Shown piece by piece: positions 43,469-52,538 of a DNA stretch of 64,000 bases (positions are counted from its first letter, which is position 1; each line of letters starts with the position of its first letter). The position numbers and the translations under genes were made by a program. The stretch is from contig CAINDA010000049.1 of assembly GCA_903847205.1 (NCBI GenBank), positions 33,265-97,264 on the forward strand. Reading direction: 5' to 3'. The notes beneath the pieces are model-generated. The model searched no databases. It worked only from the letters and a program-made list of their open reading frames with translations, and was not told where the DNA came from. The DNA is from an uncultured Bacteroidota bacterium (GTDB lineage: Bacteria; Bacteroidota; Bacteroidia; 2-12-FULL-35-15).

Positions 43469-43536
43469 TATAAACAAGTATTTCTGGCCGATTACCGTAA
43501 AACAATAGAATCACCAACTCTTAGAATAATATTCCT

Positions 43537-44280
43537 TTGGAAAAGAAAAAAATAACAGAGAATTTATTATACATCCTCTATCAGCCATATAAGTGGTTTG
43601 TATTTCTTCCCTTTTTAATTGTTAATACTTTGTTTTTTAGTTCTGCAGCAGTTTTAACTGCAAGTATTATTGGGCAAAAGCCTGCAAGTCTTTTCGGAAC
43701 AGCTTGGTCGAGGGTGAATGCATTTTTTACGCCTATTTTTGTAAAAATTTCCGGCAAAGAAAACATTCAGAAAAACACCTCCTACATTATCGTCTGCAAT
43801 CATCAGAGTTATTATGATATTTTTTTAATTTACGGCTGGTTAGGTATTGATTTTAAATGGGTAATGAAAAAGGAGCTGCGCAAAATGCCGGGAATAGGCA
43901 TCAGCTGTGCAAAATTAGGGCATATTTTTATTGACCGTTCTAACACGCAGGCAGCTATTGAAAGTATGAACGCAGTAAAACAGAAATTGGTAAACGGCAC
44001 TTCGGTTGTAATATTCCCAGAAGGTACAAGAAGTGAAACCGGAAACCTTGGGCCTTTTAAAAAGGGTGCTTTCAAAATGGCTTTTGATACAGGGCTTTCA
44101 GTGCTGCCAATTACCTTGATTGGTACAAAAGATGTTTTTCCATCAAAATCGGTCAACCTTTTACCGGGTAAAGTGCGCATGGTTATTCACAAACCCGTTG
44201 ATATCAATAACTATAAAGAAGAAGAAATCGATACACTGATGACGGATGTCGGTACTGTCATTTCTTCGGCTTTGGTTTAA
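43537..44280 (+). CDS. plsC: 1-acyl-sn-glycerol-3-phosphate acyltransferase
   Basis: A 247-aa membrane-associated enzyme that acylates lysophosphatidate to phosphatidate. The HX4D catalytic motif is NHQSYYDIF (His89, Asp94), and FPEGTRSETG is the acceptor-binding motif. An N-terminal hydrophobic hairpin (about 20-65) anchors it. The frame opens with TTG and no ATG precedes the conserved region, so TTG at 43537 is taken as the start. The PlsC assignment rests on family motifs; acyl specificity is unknown, and a lipid A or ornithine-lipid acyltransferase is the main alternative. Confidence 0.85.
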   Translation: MEKKKITENLLYILYQPYKWFVFLPFLIVNTLFFSSAAVLTASIIGQKPASLFGTAWSRVNAFFTPIFVKISGKENIQKNTSYIIVCNHQSYYDIFLIYGWLGIDFKWVMKKELRKMPGIGISCAKLGHIFIDRSNTQAAIESMNAVKQKLVNGTSVVIFPEGTRSETGNLGPFKKGAFKMAFDTGLSVLPITLIGTKDVFPSKSVNLLPGKVRMVIHKPVDINNYKEEEIDTLMTDVGTVISSALV

Positions 44281-44388
44281 GATAATGTTCGATAGATTAA
44301 AGTTTTTTACAGATAAAATAAAAAAAACAGTAGGATTAAAAATAAATTGTTATCTTTGTGCCATTAATAAAATAATTTATAAAAAATC

Positions 44389-44580
<192 letters not shown>

Positions 44581-44606
44581 TTCGAAAAATATAATTTTCG
44601 TTCGTT

Positions 44607-44634
44607 AAAAAATCCCGCTTCGGCGGGATTTTTT
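44607..44634. terminator. UUCG-tetraloop terminator
   Basis: AAAAAATCCCGC-TTCG-GCGGGATTTTTT between the cold-shock gene and the convergent gene at 44666. A GC stem with a stable tetraloop and a T-run on either strand. Confidence 0.88.
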
Positions 44635-44665
44635 TATATATGACTTTTCGAAAAAGCGGGCGGAT

Positions 44666-45130
44666 TCAATAGATTTGCTCAATTTCATAAGCCTGCCCGT
44701 TAAAATCAAAACGAGCGGTCTTAGACAAACCCTTTAACTTTGTCCCGATAGGGGATAATGGGGATACTGCAAAATAAACAGCAGCATCAATTTCAATTTT
44801 ACCTCCACTGATTGAAATATAAAAATTTCCTTTGTTAGTTATTACAAGGCTCCCTAAGGAAGCTGTCAGAGACTTTTGATTAGGATTAATTTTATTGAGC
44901 ATTTTTTTCAGCTCCATAGCTTCAAATAACTGTTTTGAATTTTTTTCCTGCTCCAGCTGCATCATAGCCCGGCCGGTTTCATGTTTATCGCCGGAACTGC
45001 TTTTTGTTTCATCATTACCTGATTCTCCGGCAGCATCTAAAGCTGATTGAATACGGTTGATGCGCTCATCAGCATATTCAATGCATTTCTGATAAAGCAG
45101 GGATTTTAATTTTTGGTTTTCGATGTTCAA
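44666..45130 (-). CDS. GreA/GreB-like transcription factor
   Basis: A 154-aa protein. The N-terminal half is a charged coiled coil (about 1-85, with SGNDETKSSSGDKHETGRAM), and the C-terminal half (about 88-154) resembles the GreA/GreB FKBP-like domain: LGSLVITNKGNFYISISGG, then ISPLSPIGTKLKGLSK-like YFAVSPLSPIGTKLKGLSK. Gre factors bind the RNA polymerase secondary channel and stimulate cleavage of backtracked RNA through two acidic residues at the coiled-coil tip. DDET-type acidic residues are seen here but the match is imperfect, so the activity is uncertain. Relatives in this phylum are often labelled 3-oxoacyl-ACP synthase, which this sequence does not support. Confidence 0.65.
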   Translation of the reverse strand: MNIENQKLKSLLYQKCIEYADERINRIQSALDAAGESGNDETKSSSGDKHETGRAMMQLEQEKNSKQLFEAMELKKMLNKINPNQKSLTASLGSLVITNKGNFYISISGGKIEIDAAVYFAVSPLSPIGTKLKGLSKTARFDFNGQAYEIEQIY

Positions 45131-45223
45131 TGAAATTAGATATGAGTATTGAAAATTTAGATGCGGGTAGAAGTATTAATCAGGATTTTTAAATCCGATA
45201 TCCTTTCAAATTTTTAAAATAAA

Positions 45224-45952
45224 TTATTTGAAATTTCTTTTCCCAAAGCCGTAATAAAAACCAAAGCCAAAAGTTAAGTACTGCGTTGAGCCTGGATTGC
45301 TTCTTTCATAAGGCGCCCATTCATTTAGATATAATTCATAAGGGTCGAAATTACGCTTTATACTGCTGTAGGTTATTGTTGCTCCTATTCCGAAATCTGG
45401 TTCTATCATAAAAAACATATCTAATTCCGGTTCAATGTAAGTAGATTTAAATGCAGTTACAGGGTGTTCAGAGGCTAGTTTTGTTTTTAAGGATGTAAAT
45501 TTTGTGTTATTCTGTCCTGCTGCAATTGAAGCAGAAATAATTATACTGTTTTTATCATTGGCATAAAAGTCACTCCCTGCTTTAAAAGCAAAGCTGTAGA
45601 AATTCATGCTGGCGTCATATCCAGGGATTTTATTCGGTGTAATCTGGAGTTCAGAATTTTTAAATACAGCGCCCGCAAATATGCCTTTGTAAAGCAACAC
45701 ATTCATTCCGGCATTGAGTTCATAAAGCCCTACAAAAGTTCTTTTAAAAGCTCCGTTGTTAATCGGGTGAGGAACTGTGATTGATAATCTTGGGCTGAAC
45801 AGATAATATTTTTTAGGGCGGAGAGGCGTTTCTACTGCAGAAGCGGTGGAAACGGAGGAAGTGTCCGATTTAATTTCTTCCTCCTGTGCCGATGCAGCTA
45901 TCGAAACTATTGTGAATACTAATAAAAAAATATTGTTGCAGTGCTTTTTCAA
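45224..45952 (-). CDS. Putative outer-membrane beta-barrel protein
   Basis: About 242 aa. From a TTG at 45952 the protein would begin MKKHCNNIFLLVFTIVSIAASAQ, a good signal peptide; the ATG at 46006 adds 18 residues that weaken it. The mature part shows alternating hydrophobic strands and ends YLTFGFGFYYGFGKRNFK, typical of a beta barrel. It contains an early acidic-serine stretch. No family can be named. Start choice is the main uncertainty. Confidence 0.55.
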   Translation of the reverse strand: MKKHCNNIFLLVFTIVSIAASAQEEEIKSDTSSVSTASAVETPLRPKKYYLFSPRLSITVPHPINNGAFKRTFVGLYELNAGMNVLLYKGIFAGAVFKNSELQITPNKIPGYDASMNFYSFAFKAGSDFYANDKNSIIISASIAAGQNNTKFTSLKTKLASEHPVTAFKSTYIEPELDMFFMIEPDFGIGATITYSSIKRNFDPYELYLNEWAPYERSNPGSTQYLTFGFGFYYGFGKRNFK

Positions 45953-46057
45953 ATCAAAACAATTTGATGGGTTACAAAAATAGAATGTTTCTTGAAAAAA
46001 AAACAATTTTAATATGGTTAAACTCTATAATTGCTGAATTGTTGTGCAATATTGTTT

Positions 46058-48673
46058 TTACAAGCCCCGTTCTTTATCCAGATAGGATTGAACAATATCA
46101 ATCGCATTATCAATAACATCACTGAGTGCAGTAATAAATGTACCCGGTTTAGCCAATGAAAGTGCATGTTTTAAAGCATCCACTTCTTTTGGGATGTATT
46201 CATACGACTGTTCCATGTTGGATTCTTTAATACCCTCCACTAAAAGTCTTACAATATCTTCTGCTTTTCGGCCTCTTAAAAATTTATCCTGGCGGATGAT
46301 AATATGATCAAACATAGAGGCCGATATGCTTCCTAATTCCCTGATATCCTCGTCTCTTCTGTCGCCGGTACCCGTTATGATACCAATTTTGAAAGAAGAA
46401 TCAATTGTTGATAAAAATTCCTTAATGCCTCTGAATCCGTCAGGATTGTGGGCAAAATCAATCATTACTTTAAACTGTTTAAAATTAAAAATATTCATCC
46501 TGCCGGGTGTCAGCACCGATGAGGGGATAAATGTTTCGAGCGGTGTGCGTATGTCTTCTATTTTAAATCCGTAAACATAAGAAGCAAGAGTAGCAGCCAG
46601 AACATTATAAATCATAAATGTAACCCTGCCGTCGAAAGTAAGCGGTATCATAGTTGCTTTTTCAACCCTGAATTTCCAATCGCCTTTTTTTATAGTGATG
46701 TAGCCGTTCTCGTAGATAGCTGCAATTCCTCCTTTTTTGCAGTGTTCAACTATCACAGGATTATTTTCATCAATGCTGAAATAAGCCACATTACAGCTTG
46801 CATTTTTACCAATACTCACGCAGTATTTGTTATCAGCATTCAGCACGGCATAGCCGTCGCGCTTCACGCTGTCGACAATAACAGCCTTTACCTTTGCCAT
46901 TTCTTCCAGGGTGTTTATATCTGACAAACCCATGTGATCAGCCTGTACATTGGTTACCACGGCAACATCGCATCTGCTGAATCCTAAGCCAGCCCTTAAA
47001 ATGCCTCCTCGTGCGGTTTCCAGGACAGCAAACTCTACTGTAGGGTCTTTCAAAATAAATTCTGCGCTTACAGGCCCTGTTGTGTCGCCCTTTGTAAGCA
47101 TTGAATTGCCTACATAGATACCATCAGATGTTGTAAAGCCTACTTTAAAGCCGTTATTTTTTACAATGTGAGAAATTAAACGTGTGGTAGTTGTTTTACC
47201 GTTAGTGCCGGTTACCGCAATAATAGGAATTCTGCATGATTTCCCCGGAGGATAAAGCATATCAATCACAGGAGCAGCAACGTTTCTTGGGAGTCCTTTT
47301 GCTGGAGCAAGGTGCATCCTGAAACCTGGTGCCGCATTTACTTCTAAAACTACGCCGCCGGTGCTTTCCAGAGGTTCGCTCAGGTTAGCAGCCATAATAT
47401 CAATACCGCAGATATCCAGTCCGATGATGCGGGAAATACGTTCGCAGATAACTATGTTATGAGGATGTACCATGTCGGTAATATCAGTTGATGTACCGCC
47501 TGTACTAAGATTAGCGGTTCCTTTCAAATAACAATGTTCACCTTTTGCAAGGATAGTTTCAAGCGTGTAATTTTTTTTTGCCAGCTGGTCAAGTGTTTCC
47601 TTATCGATGCTTATTTCTGTTAAAACATTTTCATGTCCATAACCCCTTCTGGGATCTTTATTTTCTTTATCAATAAGAATTTGAATTGTTGAAACTCCAT
47701 CGCCCTTTACATGTGCTGGTTCACGAAGTGCGGCAGCGATAAACTTGTGATTTATCACCAGTACCCTGAAATCGAAACCTGTAATAAATTTTTCTACAAT
47801 TATTTTCCGGGAATATTTTTTTGCGTGGTCATAAGCAATATGAGCTTCTTCAATTGTTTTTACATTGATGGAAGCGCCTTTGCCGTGATTGCCGTCGAGA
47901 GGTTTAAAAACCAATGGGAAACCTACTTTGTGGACGGCTTCATCGATTTCTTCTGCATACGCAATGCATACTCCTTTGGCTACAGGTATTGCAGCATCTT
48001 CTAATATGCGTTTTGTTTCATCTTTATTACTTGCTAAATCAACAGCGATAGAGCTGGTGCGGTCTGTCATGGTTGCGCGGAAACGTCTTTGATTTTTCCC
48101 GTATCCTAATTGAACCAAAGATTCATTATTTAAACGGATAAAAGGAATTTCGCGGGCTTCTGCTTCATCTACAATTGAACCGGTGCTGGGACCAAATCTG
48201 TCTTCCTCTCTTATTTCACGCATTGTGCGGATGTCGAGGTCTAAATCATATTCTTCACCTTTTATTATTGCTTCTGCAATTCTCACAGATGCTTTTGCAG
48301 CGTATACACCAACCTTTTCTTCCATATAGGAAAATACAACATTGTAAATTCCTTTTTTGCTGGTACTCCTGGTACGGCCAAAACCGCATTCCATACCGGC
48401 AAGCGATTGTATTTCAAGAGCGATGTGTTCTGCTACATGCCCCATCCATGTTCCTTCTTTCACTCTTATAAAAAAACCTCCTTTTGAATCCTCAGAACAC
48501 CGGTGTTCTTCCATGCTTGGAAACATTTTTTGAATGCGTTCGGAAAAACCGTTTATTTTATTTGTCGGGAAATCTTCAAGATCCTCGAGATCAAGTTTCA
48601 TCACAATTAATTTTCGCCGTCTGGAAGACCAATAATTGGGCCCTCTCATCACTTTTATCTCTACAATTTTCAT
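46058..48673 (-). CDS. cphA: Cyanophycin synthetase
   Basis: An 871-aa enzyme, the usual CphA length. It has an N-terminal CphA-specific domain (about 1-160), an ATP-grasp domain (about 220-470, with FPLVFKPLDGNHGKGASINV and GGVVLEVNAAPGFRMH), and a Mur-ligase-like domain (about 480-870) with P-loop AVTGTNGKTTTTR (Lys493), ETARGGILRAGLGF and DFAHNPDGFRG. The ATP-grasp part adds aspartate to the backbone and the Mur-like part adds arginine to the side chains, building the nitrogen store multi-L-arginyl-poly-L-aspartate. It is divergent from the cyanophycinase gene, so the store can be both made and degraded. Cyanophycin genes in Bacteroidota are known but not universal. Confidence 0.92.
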   Translation of the reverse strand: MKIVEIKVMRGPNYWSSRRRKLIVMKLDLEDLEDFPTNKINGFSERIQKMFPSMEEHRCSEDSKGGFFIRVKEGTWMGHVAEHIALEIQSLAGMECGFGRTRSTSKKGIYNVVFSYMEEKVGVYAAKASVRIAEAIIKGEEYDLDLDIRTMREIREEDRFGPSTGSIVDEAEAREIPFIRLNNESLVQLGYGKNQRRFRATMTDRTSSIAVDLASNKDETKRILEDAAIPVAKGVCIAYAEEIDEAVHKVGFPLVFKPLDGNHGKGASINVKTIEEAHIAYDHAKKYSRKIIVEKFITGFDFRVLVINHKFIAAALREPAHVKGDGVSTIQILIDKENKDPRRGYGHENVLTEISIDKETLDQLAKKNYTLETILAKGEHCYLKGTANLSTGGTSTDITDMVHPHNIVICERISRIIGLDICGIDIMAANLSEPLESTGGVVLEVNAAPGFRMHLAPAKGLPRNVAAPVIDMLYPPGKSCRIPIIAVTGTNGKTTTTRLISHIVKNNGFKVGFTTSDGIYVGNSMLTKGDTTGPVSAEFILKDPTVEFAVLETARGGILRAGLGFSRCDVAVVTNVQADHMGLSDINTLEEMAKVKAVIVDSVKRDGYAVLNADNKYCVSIGKNASCNVAYFSIDENNPVIVEHCKKGGIAAIYENGYITIKKGDWKFRVEKATMIPLTFDGRVTFMIYNVLAATLASYVYGFKIEDIRTPLETFIPSSVLTPGRMNIFNFKQFKVMIDFAHNPDGFRGIKEFLSTIDSSFKIGIITGTGDRRDEDIRELGSISASMFDHIIIRQDKFLRGRKAEDIVRLLVEGIKESNMEQSYEYIPKEVDALKHALSLAKPGTFITALSDVIDNAIDIVQSYLDKERGL

Positions 48674-48711
48674 ATGGTTTTTTAAATTTTCATCAATATA
48701 GATATTATTTG

Positions 48712-48723
48712 CGCATTAATGCG
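48712..48723. promoter_or_regulatory. Perfect palindrome between cphA and cphB
   Basis: CGCATTAATGCG is a perfect 12-bp palindrome 39 bp upstream of the cphA start in the 155-bp divergent spacer, whose other content is AT-rich. A TAAATTTG -7-like box for cphB lies at 48785-48792. The palindrome is a candidate operator for co-regulation of both genes; no regulator is encoded nearby. Confidence 0.4.
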
Positions 48724-48828
48724 TTTTGTTCAAAACATTGTTATCAAAGAAAAAGATTAGATTAAATCAATGTAATCATTAAGTTAAATTTGTACGATGA
48801 AATCGTAGTTCAATTAAACAATAAATCA

Positions 48829-49701
48829 ATGAAAATTCCCAAAGGAAAATTAATATCCATAGGCGGCAGTGAGGACAAAGGCACAGGAATGGATCCGGCT
48901 TTTATTCAAAAAGAACATCTTAATTTTTTTGAATTTGGCATTTTAAAAAGGATTCTATCTGAAATGAAAGGTGTTAATTCGGTTGTAGAAGTAATTACTT
49001 CGGCATCCCAGATACCAGAAGAAGTTGGTGAAAATTATATTCAGTCTTTCGGAAAATTGGGGTGTAAAAATGTTGGTGTTATTCATATCAAAAGCAGAGA
49101 AGATGCTTTGAAGCCGGAGTATCTTGAACGTATTAAAAAAGCTGACGGTGTAATGTTTACCGGTGGAAACCAGCTTCGTTTGAGTGCAATATTCGGCGGC
49201 ACTGAATTCCTGAAAATTATCAGCACCCGTTATGAAGATGAAGATTTTGTTATTGCAGGAACCAGCGCTGGAGCTATGGCGATGAGCAATACGATGATTT
49301 ATCACGGCAGCAGTACGCATGCTTTATTAAAGGGTGAAGTGAAGATTACCACTGGGCTTGCTTTTATTAAAGATGTAATTATTGATTCACATTTTGTTAC
49401 CAGGGGACGTTTCGGACGTTTGTCACAGGCTGTAGCGAGCAATCCCGGCTGTATCGGCATTGGATTAGGAGAAGATACCGGCGTGGTAATTAAAGAAGGA
49501 AACAAAATGGAAGCAATCGGCTCCGGCTTAATACTTATTTTCGACGGGCACAATATCCGCCATTCGAACATCGCGGATTTGAATGACGGCGAGCCTATAT
49601 CAATTGAAAATTTAATTGTTCATGTGTTGGCAAAAGGTAATTTCTATTATCTGGATGAACGGAAATTTTATGCCGGTGTTAAAGAAACGGAAGTGAAATA
49701 A
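48829..49701 (+). CDS. cphB: Cyanophycinase
   Basis: A 290-aa serine peptidase of family S51 that cuts cyanophycin to beta-Asp-Arg dipeptides. The nucleophile Ser146 lies in AGTSAGAMAMS; GGSEDKGTG is at the N-terminus, FTGGNQLRLS and DSHFVTRGRFGRLSQA follow, and GIGLGEDTGVVI is typical. The ATG at 48829 is preferred over a TTG at 48790, which overlaps the -7 box. It has no signal peptide, so it is intracellular, as expected for degradation of an internal store. It is followed after 17 bp by a 42-bp tandem array read in the same direction. Confidence 0.9.
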   Translation: MKIPKGKLISIGGSEDKGTGMDPAFIQKEHLNFFEFGILKRILSEMKGVNSVVEVITSASQIPEEVGENYIQSFGKLGCKNVGVIHIKSREDALKPEYLERIKKADGVMFTGGNQLRLSAIFGGTEFLKIISTRYEDEDFVIAGTSAGAMAMSNTMIYHGSSTHALLKGEVKITTGLAFIKDVIIDSHFVTRGRFGRLSQAVASNPGCIGIGLGEDTGVVIKEGNKMEAIGSGLILIFDGHNIRHSNIADLNDGEPISIENLIVHVLAKGNFYYLDERKFYAGVKETEVK

Positions 49702-49718
49702 AACCACAGAATCTTATG

Positions 49719-49980
49719 TTTGACTAAACTAGGTGGTTTAATCAATCTCGAGAATAGGAGTTTGACTAAACTAGGTGGTTTAATCAATCTCGAGAATAGG
49801 AGTTTGACTAAACTAGATGGTTTAATCAATCTCGGGAATAGGAGTTTGATTAAACTAAGTGGTTTTATCAATCTCGGGAATAGGAGTTTGATTAAACTAG
49901 ATGTTTTTATCAATCTCGGGAATAGGAGTTTGACTAAACTGAGTGTTTTAATTCATCTCGGTATAGGAGTTTGACTAAAA
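49719..49980 (+). repeat. 42-bp tandem repeat array B (seven units)
   Basis: Units begin at 49719, 49761, 49803, 49845, 49887, 49929 and 49970; the step is 42 bp and the last is 41. The unit opens TTTGAYTAAACTAG and ends ATCTCGRGAATAGGAG. Each holds a stem GAYTAAAC/GTTTAATC (with one mismatch in most units) and a TCTCGAGA-type dyad. The array is in sense orientation immediately after cphB. Open frames through it (14-residue repeats) exist on both strands but are a by-product of the period. No gene is supported between 49702 and 50046. Confidence 0.9.
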
Positions 49981-50046
49981 CATCAATCCAATCGAGGCCG
50001 CTAAATATTTGATGTTTCAAAGAACCCAGAAACTTGAAAACGCCGG

Positions 50047-50970
50047 CTACCAATTATAATAAGCCCTTAAACCAACCGCATTCTGGAAAGTAAGTTTCGG
50101 GCTTATGCCGATATTTACTTTTTCGTATGTTGGATTGTAAAGCAGCTGTACTGTAATTTTAGGATTCATCGCAATGTTCAGGCCCATCCCCCCAAAGACA
50201 CCCAGCCCTGCCCCGATAGGTTTTTTAAATACAACTGCTGATGAATAAAGTGTAGTATTATAATAACTTGTAAGATCAATTGTTAGATTATTGATTTGAA
50301 TCTGATTTTTATTGAACTCGGTAATTGTTAAGTGCATACCGCCTTCTGCAAAAAAGTTCAATTTTCCGATCTCACCGAATAAATGCTGATAACCGAATTG
50401 TAGAAGCATTCTCTGCTCGCCCCCTAAAATCTGGAATGTTTTAATACGGTTATTAACCTGTGTAGAGGTAGCCTGCTGCGGAGTCATTATCGTAAAATTG
50501 CCGCTGATGGCTAATTTCGAAACGTCGAGGTTAAATAAAATAGCATTTTTTTCATCAACAGAATATCTGCAGTTTAAACCAACCATAAAAGCGGGGGTAT
50601 AGCGCATATTTGTGGGCATATCGCTTTCGTCAAATACCCATGTTTGATAATCAATACCAAGTGCCGTTGCAATCTGGTCGGGCTGGCCTGGGTAGCCGTA
50701 ACCTCCGTACTGCATATTAATTTTCTGGTTCATAAAGCTGTTGTCCCAGTCATTTTTAGCGCCGTTGATATCAAAACCATAACCATCATACATGTTGGAT
50801 GTATATTGGTTTGCAAAATAAGAACCCACATACAAGCCGACATGAAAACCTTTAGAATTCTTTTTCTTGAGAACTTCTAGGCTGTCGGTATTAGTTTCCT
50901 GTGAAAAGGCTTTGATACTGCAGATAAGCAATAGCAAGGCTGTTATTTTTAATACTCTGAAGTTTTTCAT
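50047..50970 (-). CDS. Putative outer-membrane beta-barrel (PorT-like)
   Basis: About 307 aa from the ATG at 50970, chosen because it gives a signal peptide (MKNFRVLKITALLLLICSIKAFSQ); 12 residues upstream are omitted. The mature protein has a beta-barrel pattern: GFHVGLYVGSYFANQY, FMVGLNCRYSV, MLLQFGYQHLFG, GAGLGVFGGMGLNIAMNP, and ends NAVGLRAYYNW with an aromatic terminus. It resembles porin-type T9SS-associated PorT/OmpW-like barrels of Bacteroidota, but the match is only in pattern. It is probably an outer-membrane protein. The sugar-transferase operon is 107 bp away on the same strand. Confidence 0.6.
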   Translation of the reverse strand: MKNFRVLKITALLLLICSIKAFSQETNTDSLEVLKKKNSKGFHVGLYVGSYFANQYTSNMYDGYGFDINGAKNDWDNSFMNQKINMQYGGYGYPGQPDQIATALGIDYQTWVFDESDMPTNMRYTPAFMVGLNCRYSVDEKNAILFNLDVSKLAISGNFTIMTPQQATSTQVNNRIKTFQILGGEQRMLLQFGYQHLFGEIGKLNFFAEGGMHLTITEFNKNQIQINNLTIDLTSYYNTTLYSSAVVFKKPIGAGLGVFGGMGLNIAMNPKITVQLLYNPTYEKVNIGISPKLTFQNAVGLRAYYNW

Positions 50971-51077
50971 TTGAACAAAATTAAACTTTTTAAACCAAAC
51001 ACGCATAGCTTTTAGGAAATCTTAAACTCTATCCCGAAATGCGGGACTAATGATTGTTTAGAATTTGTTCCAATATA

Positions 51078-52499
51078 TTATTTACCTCTGCCCTGTATAA
51101 CTATGAGAGCAGTATAAATTAATATTTTCATATCAACGGCCAGCGCCATATTTTCGATGTAAATAATATCATATTTAAGACGCTCAATCATCTCATCAAC
51201 ATTTTCGGCATAGCCGTATTTCACTTGTCCCCATGATGTAATCCCCGGGCGGACTTTATGCAGATGTTTATAATGGGGCGCTTTTTGTACAATCTGATCA
51301 ATAAAAAACTGGCGTTCAGGACGAGGGCCTACAATAGACATTTCGCCGATTAATACATTATAAAACTGGGGTATTTCATCTAAACGGACCTTCCTTAAAA
51401 ATTTCCCCAAGATTGTAATCCGAGAATCATTTTTACTGGATAATGCAGGTCCGTTTTTTTCTGCATCAATATACATAGACCGGAATTTATGAATAAAAAA
51501 AGGTTTTCCGTGCCATCCGATACGTTCATGACTGTAAAATACCGGTCCTTTTGAACCTAGTTTTACCGCAGCCGCAATAATAAAATATACCCAGCTGAAT
51601 GTAAGCAGCACAAATGTTGATAGCGTAATATCAAATATTCGTTTAACAGAATGCTCCCATGCAGGCATTATTTCTCTGGAAATTTCGATGAGAGGCGCAC
51701 CAAAAATGGCGGTCATTTTTACAGAGCCTGATAAAATATCATACATATCAGGTATTACCTTAATGATAATATTTTCATTATCTAATTCATTAACTATTTT
51801 ACCGATGTTTTCGTGCTCAGAAGATTCAATGGCAATTATAACTTCCTCAATTTTGTATTTACTTATAATTGTATTTAAATCAGATAGTTCTCCTAAGTGA
51901 GGGAGATTTTTATTTAACTCATTTGAGTAACCGTTTTTATTATCGACATGAACAAATCCGACAAACTTATTACCGGAAGATTCGTGCTGATGCTCCATAT
52001 CATTGTATAGATTTAAAGCATTTTCATTACTGCCCACCAGCAGGGTGTTGAAACCAATAATACGGTTGTGAACCCGATAGCTTGTTACGCTTGAAAGAAT
52101 TAAACGAAAGCTTCCGGTTAAACCGAAATGAAGGCCGAACAAAACAAGTATGCTCTGATAATAATTTTTGTAAGAACCGATTTGATCATCGAGCAGAAGA
52201 GTGAAGAAAATAATAAGTACGCCGATTAAAGAAAACAGGAAGGTCTGCCCTAACTCTTTTAAACGAGATTTGCGATAGATGTTTTTATAAACTCCTGTTA
52301 AAGTATATGCAGTGATCCAGAAAATTGGAATGAAAATCAGCCCCTCAAAAAAATGCTTTTCAAATACAATGGGGACAGCTTTGCCAAATTTTTCGGGTTC
52401 AATGTAAATTTTTCTGAATACGTAAAACAGCGTCCATGCTGTAGCAGCTGAAAAGTAATCGGCAAAGAGGTATTTAAAAACTTGTAATTTTTTATTCAT
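51078..52499 (-). CDS. Polyprenyl-phosphate sugar-1-phosphate transferase
   Basis: A 473-aa inner-membrane enzyme of the WbaP/WcaJ type that puts the first sugar phosphate on undecaprenyl phosphate for a surface polysaccharide. The N-terminal half has four hydrophobic segments (about 10-135) and a CoA-binding-like domain (LLVGSNENALNLYNDM). The C-terminal catalytic domain begins VKRIFDITLSTFVLLTFSW and contains GPVFYSHERIGWHGKPFFIHKFRSMYIDAE, KVRLDEIPQFYNVLIGEMSIVGPRPER and RPGITSWGQVKYGY. It is the last gene of a minus-strand set with an oxidoreductase and a lipoprotein gene. No other glycosyltransferases are nearby. Confidence 0.88.
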   Translation of the reverse strand: MNKKLQVFKYLFADYFSAATAWTLFYVFRKIYIEPEKFGKAVPIVFEKHFFEGLIFIPIFWITAYTLTGVYKNIYRKSRLKELGQTFLFSLIGVLIIFFTLLLDDQIGSYKNYYQSILVLFGLHFGLTGSFRLILSSVTSYRVHNRIIGFNTLLVGSNENALNLYNDMEHQHESSGNKFVGFVHVDNKNGYSNELNKNLPHLGELSDLNTIISKYKIEEVIIAIESSEHENIGKIVNELDNENIIIKVIPDMYDILSGSVKMTAIFGAPLIEISREIMPAWEHSVKRIFDITLSTFVLLTFSWVYFIIAAAVKLGSKGPVFYSHERIGWHGKPFFIHKFRSMYIDAEKNGPALSSKNDSRITILGKFLRKVRLDEIPQFYNVLIGEMSIVGPRPERQFFIDQIVQKAPHYKHLHKVRPGITSWGQVKYGYAENVDEMIERLKYDIIYIENMALAVDMKILIYTALIVIQGRGK

Positions 52500-52538
52500 A
52501 TTACCTTTTGGTATCCAGTATGAAGCCTTAATACTTGT

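Noticed and set aside
49668..49974. Open frames of 81 and 84 codons with 14-residue leucine-rich repeats through array B on both strands
   Set aside because: A 42-bp step keeps any stop-free frame open on both strands. There is no signal, no start context, and the repeat also occurs in short form elsewhere as non-coding DNA.
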